Assembly (NCBI RefSeq): GCF_000471905.2
Contig: NW_006494943.1
Location: 1,587,588-1,651,587, forward strand
Direction: 5' to 3'
Origin: Amborella trichopoda
Lineage: Eukaryota > Streptophyta > Magnoliopsida > Amborellales > Amborellaceae
DNA: 64,000 bases
The notes below the pieces were generated by a model. It saw nothing but the letters and a program-made list of their open reading frames with translations. It had not been told where the DNA came from and did no database searches. Shown piece by piece: positions 59,101 through 64,000 of this stretch. Every line of letters begins with the position of its first letter. Position 1 is the stretch's first letter. Position numbers and translations under genes: made by a program.

Positions 59101-60272
59101 TGTTCTTATATATATTTTTTAAATTTTTATTTTATTTTTATAATTTTTGCTTTCCTTTTATCACTTGGGCCTGATATGGGTTTACTTTGAGCCAGCTTGC
59201 CTGAATCATTAGCCTGGGAAGGTACCAAGTCTGCTGCTTGAGTAGTGTTTTAAAACACTAATTTAAATAAGGGATTGTCTACGAAGAGACCGTTTATATT
59301 TTGTACATGGAGGTCGCAATCATTCCCACTCATTAAATGTCAAATTAGATGGCTTGGGATGAGTCACAAAGTCTGGGAATTTTTTTTCGGGAATTTTGTA
59401 TCTATTCAATAACACTCTTACAACCACCCATTTTGAAATTTAAGGTTCAAGAATGATTGTGATCTCCATGTACAAAAGATAAATGGCGTCTTTGTAGACA
59501 ATTTCTTTGAATAATGGCATGTGATGGATAGTGGGACCACCAGAACAGGACATGATCCCCATAGGTGGGTCCTACTCTCTCTCCATCAATATCATCATTT
59601 CACCAGACGATGATAACCTCAATGAACTGTGCCTTTCCGTAGTCCATCTGATTATGGTATTCTTTTCCTCCGTAAATCTGCATTTCATTGTTTTTAGGAG
59701 GAATTATGGGGTTTTGAATGTCAAGTGGTTTTATTATTAGTCTTCTTGTTCAATTTAAGGATCCTGATGCCATCTCATTGTCAGTCATGATATTGAAGCA
59801 GAGCAAAATGCTTCATTACAATCAGAGCCATTTCTGCCAAGGGATGTATTATCTACATTTCCATCTATAGGATCGGTGGTGAGGGTATCTATTGGCAAAT
59901 CGTTGGATGATTTACTCCAACAATTACAAACTACATGTCAATGGGTCAGGTTTCGTAAGGTAAAAATTCAACCAATATTGGGATTTTGGCAAGTTGTATT
60001 GTTGCCTAATAGTACCTTGTGTCCCCTTTCCATGGATGATCATTTTGCAAACTTCTACCAGAGGTAATTTTCTATTCCCAAACAAAAAATCTATGGTTTT
60101 CAGTTGTTCTTTTTGGTGTGATGAATGATTCTATTGACTAGTATGTGTGGAATTTGATGAGCTGGAAAAATATTTTGGTACTTTATGTTCATCAGTGCAT
60201 ATGAAACACGTATATCGTCATCGTTGCTAAGGATGCCGTATTCTTGCGTACCTGCACCATCTCCCATCACAC
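33535..60272 (+). CDS. POT1: Protection of telomeres 1 (POT1), first seven exons, 3' end outside window
   Basis: POT1-type proteins bind telomeric single-stranded DNA or, in some plants, the telomerase complex, through N-terminal OB folds. Exons: 33535-33658, 35635-35771, 47260-47449, 57588-57655, 57865-57953, 59785-60063, 60196-60272 (964 nt, 321 codons plus one base). All phases agree. OB1: INQKVNIFGVVKEFGMPKKS, MEKLPHVKSNGDIIRLHRVL, ARFNKKFSSFSLFEG, DHDRKYITQLRTWL. OB2: HGKYCDLVCK, VVLWDGTDTPP, LPRDVLSTFPSIGSVVRV, TRISSSLLRMPYS. Plant POT1 is usually about 460 residues, so roughly a third lies beyond the last donor (ACAC/GTAAGT). No later exon was found to 64000. Introns 2 and 3 (11.5 and 10.1 kb) are packed with transposons. 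Weak sites: donor CTG/GTGAAA after exon 2, and exon 5 acceptor GAGAAG. No disabling change in the exons; whether it is expressed cannot be judged. Confidence 0.93.
34619..34670. mobile_element. RTE LINE 3' tail fragment
   Basis: CATCATCATCCAAGCCTTAT followed by CCCAATTATTTGGGGTCGGC is the widespread plant RTE-type tail, here in minus orientation, in POT1 intron 1. Confidence 0.6.
36403..38378 (+). mobile_element. Solo LTR, family A, copy 1 (POT1 intron 2)
   Basis: It begins TGAAAGGAGTGGG and ends ...ACTAACA, and is collinear over its length with the sequence at 54142-56275. Shared blocks: GACTTACT near 36685, CATCACGACC-like GATACA.CCC..ACC, TGGTACCAA near 37690, CAT.A.AGTGCAA.G.GG near 37915, and TGTGTAC..GTTGTGCA near 37995. 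No primer site or polyprotein follows, so it is a solo LTR. Family not named. Confidence 0.55.
38490..39077 (+). mobile_element. RTE-type LINE 3' fragments
   Basis: From about 38690 a plus-strand frame shows the RT C-terminal block HRMSVAEMGMLRW, then ENFGITPIGNKIKESRLWWF, with stops. It ends in a (GAT)n tail at 39049-39077. The piece at 38490-38560 (TATTATCCCAACTATTTGGA) is a separate tail in the opposite direction. GGCTCCAGTTAGGAGGGGCGA-type sequence is duplicated near 38970 and 39025. Confidence 0.75.
39430..40790 (+). mobile_element. Gypsy-type pol remnant (RNase H and integrase)
   Basis: RNase H: FDKVFEVECDGSHIGIVVVL from about 39545 (normally ECDAS), then PKEFVLYSDHDALRYL near 39723. 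Integrase: HIISRCVACQLGKG near 40180 is the second half of the HHCC zinc motif. A late block near 40640 (KRHGHTVFKR, LLELPPDL) matches the integrase C-terminus. Many stops and shifts; no LTR was linked to it. Confidence 0.8.
40940..41153. repeat. Repeated GGGTTCCAT..GTTTGATGTG units with (TG)n and (GA)n
   Basis: Three units like GGCAAACTAAAGGCTTCCAT (40945, 40990, 41053) lead into (TG)n (41080-41109) and (AG)n (41110-41151). A further unit (GGCAAACTACAGGATTCCAT) lies at 46248 beyond the LTR element, so the element may have split this array. Confidence 0.75.
41154..41812. other. Assembly gap (659 N)
   Basis: Ns replace sequence within a GA microsatellite that resumes at 41813. Confidence 1.
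41830..45982 (-). mobile_element. LTR retroelement, minus orientation, with little pol
   Basis: Direct repeats at 41830-42253 and 45569-45982 share CCGATTTT(A/G)CA, CTTCCTTGATCTCGATC, GGGAACACAC, TTTCATTAAT and ATCATCAACTG. They are the 3' and 5' LTRs of a minus-strand element. Inside the 5' LTR, AGTATAAGAGCCACAGTTGA (minus, near 45553) resembles the Met-tRNA primer site. A gag-like frame starts soon after (MAARDRGRG near 45524; ERVNNLKELATLL). The interior is only 3.3 kb and no protease, RT or integrase was recognised. It is non-autonomous or strongly deleted. Target duplication not seen. Confidence 0.65.
44230..44775 (-). other. Unassigned frame inside the LTR element
   Basis: An open frame of 181 codons with a hydrophobic segment (LCLWPIALIVGIAAVLVFNV) that could span a membrane. 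It matches no pol domain and could be captured host sequence or element-specific. Function unknown. Confidence 0.3.
45983..47259. other. POT1 intron 2, right part
   Basis: Repeat unit at 46248, CT-rich DNA, and a short CACACC..ATGTTGCCATGAA duplication at about 46990-47060. No gene seen up to the POT1 exon 3 acceptor at 47259. Confidence 0.4.
47927..49480. mobile_element. Non-autonomous TIR element filled with a minisatellite
   Basis: Left end GGGCTGTTTGTATCC and right end (reverse complement GAGGGCGTTTGGATAC) are imperfect inverted repeats, and subterminal AAATACATTT motifs lie on both sides. GTAG flanks each end (47923-47926, 49481-49484). The interior is almost entirely a CT-rich array. 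No transposase. Superfamily not certain; such GTTTGGAT ends occur in several plant DNA transposon groups. Confidence 0.6.
48080..49235. repeat. CT-rich degenerate minisatellite
   Basis: More than 30 units of the form TTTCTCTCTCTAAAATTT followed by GAGATAG or AAGATA, with variable spacing of about 25-40 bp. Confidence 0.9.
49900..50290. repeat. Dispersed repeat related to 1530-1605 and 4960-5065
   Basis: TTGATCTACACTATTTTTTT and the following TTTAAATTTTATAATTAA resemble 5020-5065. Next to it AATATTGAAACC, TTTCTCGACACTATTTGAA is the reverse complement of 1545-1590. Confidence 0.55.
51931..52903. mobile_element. Inserted repeat with GATTCC-rich interior
   Basis: It starts TGTTTCAAAAAGTG and GC-rich GCGGCGCCTAGGCGGCCTGG with partly complementary CCGCCTAGG-type words. 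It then has many AATCTCGATTCC-like words to about 52900. It interrupts the RTE RT region. A related piece lies at 61640-61860. Type unknown. Confidence 0.55.
54142..56275 (+). mobile_element. Solo LTR, family A, copy 2, inserted in the RTE endonuclease
   Basis: Begins TGAAAGAAGTGGC, ends ...ATCCCAACA, collinear with copy 1 at 36403-38378. The endonuclease frame resumes on both sides, which fixes the insertion to within a few bases. A short RTE tail (CATCATAGCCTTTTCCCAAT, 54332-54430) is nested inside and absent from copy 1. A clear target duplication was not found. Confidence 0.65.
57641..57858 (+). repeat. 109-bp tandem duplication across the POT1 exon 4 donor
   Basis: GATCTTGTTTGCAAGGTAAT starts copy 1 (57641) and GATCTTGTTTGCTAGGTAAT copy 2 (57750). 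The remainder is nearly identical. Copy 1 holds the last 15 bases of exon 4 and its donor. Copy 2 has the same boundary with TAG instead of AAG and sits just before exon 5. Confidence 0.95.
57954..59784 (+). other. POT1 intron 5, no other gene seen
   Basis: AT-rich DNA. CAGTGGACTCC..ACCTTCAATTTAAAT is duplicated near 58145 and 58178. GAGTTTCACAGT and related words near 58340-58380 form a partial inverted repeat. No conserved coding region. Confidence 0.4.
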
Positions 60273-61356
60273 GTAAGTGTTCCAATGACAACCATAGGTT
60301 TTCTTCTAATTATAGAGGGATGCCATTTCATTGTTTTTTTCTTTTTGACCTTGCAATGGTATATTACTTATTATGTTTGGAGAAATATGCATTTCTATGT
60401 CCATGAATGAAGCTTCATTTCAATGCTTCTTAAGTTGTACTTAAGTTACTAGAAAAAGTTTTTGGAATTGTATATATTGTAGGGAAAACATATGTAAGTG
60501 CTTTGAAGACATGTAAATGACATATATACATCTCATAAACTTGAAAGTCTAGGACACCATGCTGGTTCTTATAATACTTATGGGAAGCTTTTTGGTTCCA
60601 TGCATTGTTTTAAATCATGGATTTCCTCCAGGACTGGGCCATTGCCTAGAGTGAGTTGACCTGGGGTCCCAAGTTGACTCGTAGTCTTGTTCAAGTACAA
60701 GAAAAGAAGAAAAGGGAAAATCCCAAAAAAAAGGGGGAATAATAAAAGATATATCGCACAAAATTCTGAAAAATTATATGTAATATGAAATTGATGAAAT
60801 GTTAATTTCCTTTTGTAGATAGGGTTCCCTCTGTATGTTTGGTTTAAACTCGCTGAATTTTTAATGTTCCATTTGGGGGTTCTATAATTTCTGTTGCAGA
60901 TTCATATGACTAAACTCCAACATTCAGCAACCAAATACATTGCTTATAGTAGCGGAGTCACAAAGAATTAGCGACAGAGTCAAATACGTACATGGTTTTC
61001 TAGAGTGTAGACAGTTCATAATAGACACATAATGACCAAAAAAAGAGGCACTCCAATGCTAAACATCCGTCTATAGCCAATATGAATATCATGGAGGGTT
61101 ATAATTAGCCTGGCTGTCTTGGTAGTGGCGCCCAAATGCTTGTATGGTTGGTTGGTCCCTAATCCAAAGTCTCTAATGCTAGTCCTCCCCTCATGCCAAC
61201 CTCCACCTCCACCACGTTCATCCTCGGCCCCCTCTTGCCTGTCACCGCAGCTCCTGGAGCTGCCATATTGTTATTGGAGGCTTCATCATCTTGCTCATTA
61301 ACAACTCGTTGTCCCTCTTGTTGGGTCTTGTTTGTTCCCTCCCCACCACCCCAAAC

Positions 61357-61357
<1 letters not shown>

Positions 61358-61391
<34 letters not shown>
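61358..61391. repeat. (CA)n microsatellite
   Basis: About 17 CA units. Confidence 0.95.
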
Positions 61392-61639
61392 CTATTCTTC
61401 CCCATTGCTCGGCCCACTCTTGCTTATCATCCAATACTCCTGGCGAACTATGATAAAAGGCACTCAATGCATCAACTCCAATGTTAAGGGAGGGTTGTCA
61501 AAGACATTGATCCCAATAATAGGGGAGCCCTGGTTAAGCGTGCTCAATATGTGGAGTCCAATACAAAGGAATTCTTGCTTATAAATAATCTAAAACCTTA
61601 AATCTTTGCCTTTTGGAACTCGTTTGTTGATAATGTTGG

Positions 61640-61860
61640 GTTGGTTCCAAGTGGTTTGATGTGTGATTCCTGTAAGTTGGGAATCCCAATTCCAAGTTGA
61701 TGGAACTATGATTTCAATAAGGTGGAATCTCGATTCGTATTGAACATCGTAGGATTCCTGCTTCATGTGATACGCATTCTGTTGACGGTGTTTCCAGCAA
61801 TAGGAATCATCTCTTAAAACGATTCAGAATTATGTGTTTCTTACAACTATAGTTCGCCAT
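61640..61860. repeat. GATTCC-rich repeat, relative of 52640-52890
   Basis: GGTGGAATCTCGATTC, ATAGGAATCATCTCTTAAAA and CGATTCAGAAT, ACAACTATAGTTCG match the right part of the insert at 51931-52903 in the same order, with divergence. Confidence 0.6.
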
Positions 61861-64000
61861 AGTCTTGGGGTTTCGGGTGCAAAATGTATCCATTGGCCTT
61901 ATTTGTCTATTTTGCATACCGTTACCTATATAATCATCCTCTCCCTGTTACTTTTACGACGACTTCCAACCATCATCATCTTCATCATGGAATATTGAAT
62001 CTCTAGGCCTCATTATACAATTCATGATGCTTCAATACTTCTTTTAATTGTTTGTCTTTGGCTTTCGACAAATGCTTTAATCTCACTTTTAATTTCCTCT
62101 TTTGCTTTTGGATATGCCTTTAAATTCTTTGGAATACCAACAGGTTGCTTTCTTTGTTAGTAAAATCTCTTGTGCTAGATGTGTACTTCATTTTTTCCTT
62201 TTGTCGCAGGTTGCCACTATGTGACAATGCCTTGTACGTGCTATCTTCACTAGTACTCTGATAGCTGCGTTAACGTGTCTGACATGAAATATTGACTTAT
62301 TAGGCATAACGTATCTTGATATAAAAAATGCTGGTGAAGTTTGTGGGTTTGAACATGCAATTTCTTAACTTCAAAGCATGTTGTTTGCCACTACAACAAT
62401 GGCTACTACATATATGGCTTCTGGAAATCTTATTAGTAATAGTCATTAAAAAAAGCATTACTTTGAAAAGGGAAAAAATGAAATTGCATAAATAAAACGG
62501 ATTTTGAATTTTCTTACACGAAATAGTTTCTTTTATATTTTATATATTTTAGTGGTGTATTTTTAGTAAATTTTTGGAACTTTTATATATTTAATGTATA
62601 TGAAATTTTATATAACTACTTGTATGTACATTTCAGGGCCATACTGACTACTTTGATCCAAAGAACTAGACACTTTAGACTTAGACACGAACACTCGTAT
62701 CCATGTAAATAAATAGTATTTTGATGTCTAGTGTCGAGGAGTTTCGCATATTTCCATGTTGGATCTTTGTTACTCGAAGAAGATGAAGACATCGGGAAAA
62801 AAGATACTAGGCAATTAGACTTATATAAGATGAAGACATTGACTGAAAAAAGAGAGTTGTCAATGAGGTATATTAGGAAACTTAATTTTTTTTTTCATTT
62901 CAAAATCAAAAGAAAATTCATTTTCTTGGTTTAATCTCCCTCTAAGTTGAAACCTTGATATCTTGAGGATATGCACCCAAGATCCTTCAAATGAGACCAT
63001 AAAATCAACTCGAGATGTTGCTAGATAGATATATGATGTTTGCCGGAAAGATCAAAATTGAAAAAATGATTTGATTTTTTGGAATTTTTTATATTCTTAG
63101 AACAAATAAATTTTGGTTTTAAGGGATTTTGGGGGCTTTAGATACCGCCCAAACCATTTGCCCCCTTCTTTTTTTCTTCTTTTTTTTGGGAGTTTTTGGG
63201 TGGGGGTGATAATTTTATCTCTGCAAGTCAGCACAATTTCTGCCCATGAGGAGGTCCACATGTGTGGCTTCAAAGGATGCAAGGATGCAGCCATTGTGCC
63301 CCCTAGGCAGGTGCATCTTATGCGGCTAAGGGTTGCGCTGCTTCGATGCAGCTACATAATGTGTTATGTGGCCAAATTTGATAACCGTGTTCTGTAGGAA
63401 ACAAACAAATTTAGAGGAGTACCTTGTAAGGATGATAGGAGGCAGGTCATGGACACTATACTACTTGCTGTTTACTGAGAAAAATCTGGGCAGATTCTTG
63501 CCATGACAATCATAATCTGGGAGTAGGTACTTGGTTGCAAAGAGAGTTGAGTTAGAAATCTTGGAGGAAGCAAAGCCTGAAAATCGCCATAATATATAAT
63601 ATATGAATGGAGTGAAATGTTTGGGTCAAGAATGTGAAGTAGGGAGCTTGCTCTAAGAATTATACCATGAAAAGGGTCATATCGTTCTCCTGTGCAACTA
63701 AGAAAAACACAAGCAGCATGGTCGCGAGTTTAGTGTGATTAGAAGCAATATATGCACCAAATATGTGCATGGCGCTGCAGTCATGCTTGAGATTAGAATA
63801 TTTCACATCTAAATATAACCTGTGCTTTCAGTTTCGCATGGATGACTGGAATCTGGTTGATTGAAATTGTTTCTTTCTTAAACATTTTCTTCTAGTTAGA
63901 ATTGTTTGTTTGGCTCATTCTCGCAACAATTTAGTATTTGGGATTCTTTTCATAAACCAGAAATCTAGTGAGCAATATGGTTTTCTATTTTTGACGTGAG

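Larger units (their letters stand above)
60273..64000 (+). other. POT1 intron 7 or later; no exon recognised
   Basis: The remaining POT1 C-terminal exons were sought in all plus frames and not found. The region contains a CA microsatellite, a GATTCC-type repeat and AT-rich DNA. Short frames near 62731 and 63113 match no family. Confidence 0.4.

Noticed and set aside
62731-62934. Last POT1 exon candidate
   Set aside because: The frame lacks the expected C-terminal OB-fold motifs and plausible splice sites.

Overview
The window is nuclear DNA of a flowering plant. The evidence is two intron-rich genes with plant orthologues, plant retroelement families (Tekay/Del-type chromovirus, RTE-type LINE, MULE, hAT-like MITEs), a primer-binding site for plant initiator Met-tRNA, and an endogenous caulimovirid. 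The species cannot be named from the sequence. The very long, transposon-filled introns suit a large-genome lineage such as a magnoliid or early-diverging eudicot. Two runs of N (27174-27207 and 41154-41812) mark assembly gaps.

Only two genes look functional. On the minus strand, 12522 down to 5868 holds a complete eight-exon gene for the BCCIP homologue (321 aa). All splice phases agree, and one intron appears to start with GC. On the plus strand, 33535 to 60272 holds the first seven exons of POT1, the telomere-end protection protein. These cover OB1 and most of OB2, and the last exons lie beyond the right edge. POT1 introns 2 and 3 are 11.5 kb and 10.1 kb and consist largely of transposons. 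A third gene, a mitochondrial P-class PPR gene of the At1g66345 type (20162-22106, plus), is broken by stops and frameshifts.

Layout: 1-1600 tandem repeats; 1690-4314 a MULE remnant and unassigned DNA; 4640-5521 an inverted-repeat element and a TA microsatellite; 5757-12522 BCCIP; 12523-16184 AT-rich DNA with a small hAT-like element and an RDR1-like fragment on the minus strand; 16185-19482 a probable chromovirus LTR; 20162-22106 the PPR pseudogene; 23698-25010 a short LTR element; 26496-28450 a minus-strand chromovirus 3' end; 28470-33011 a rearranged endogenous pararetrovirus; 33535 onward POT1. Its introns contain two related solo LTRs, RTE LINE pieces, a Gypsy pol remnant, a minus-strand LTR element with little pol, and a TIR element filled with a CT-rich minisatellite.

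The genes do not form a pathway unit. BCCIP and POT1 both concern genome maintenance, but plant genes are not organised in operons and the adjacency should not be over-read. The most distinctive signals are small tandem duplications that copy splice sites in both real genes (POT1 exon 4/intron 4, BCCIP exon 2 acceptor, BCCIP exon 6 donor), and the pararetrovirus whose 5' part lies in opposite orientation to the rest. All exon models come from reading the sequence and were not tested against transcripts.
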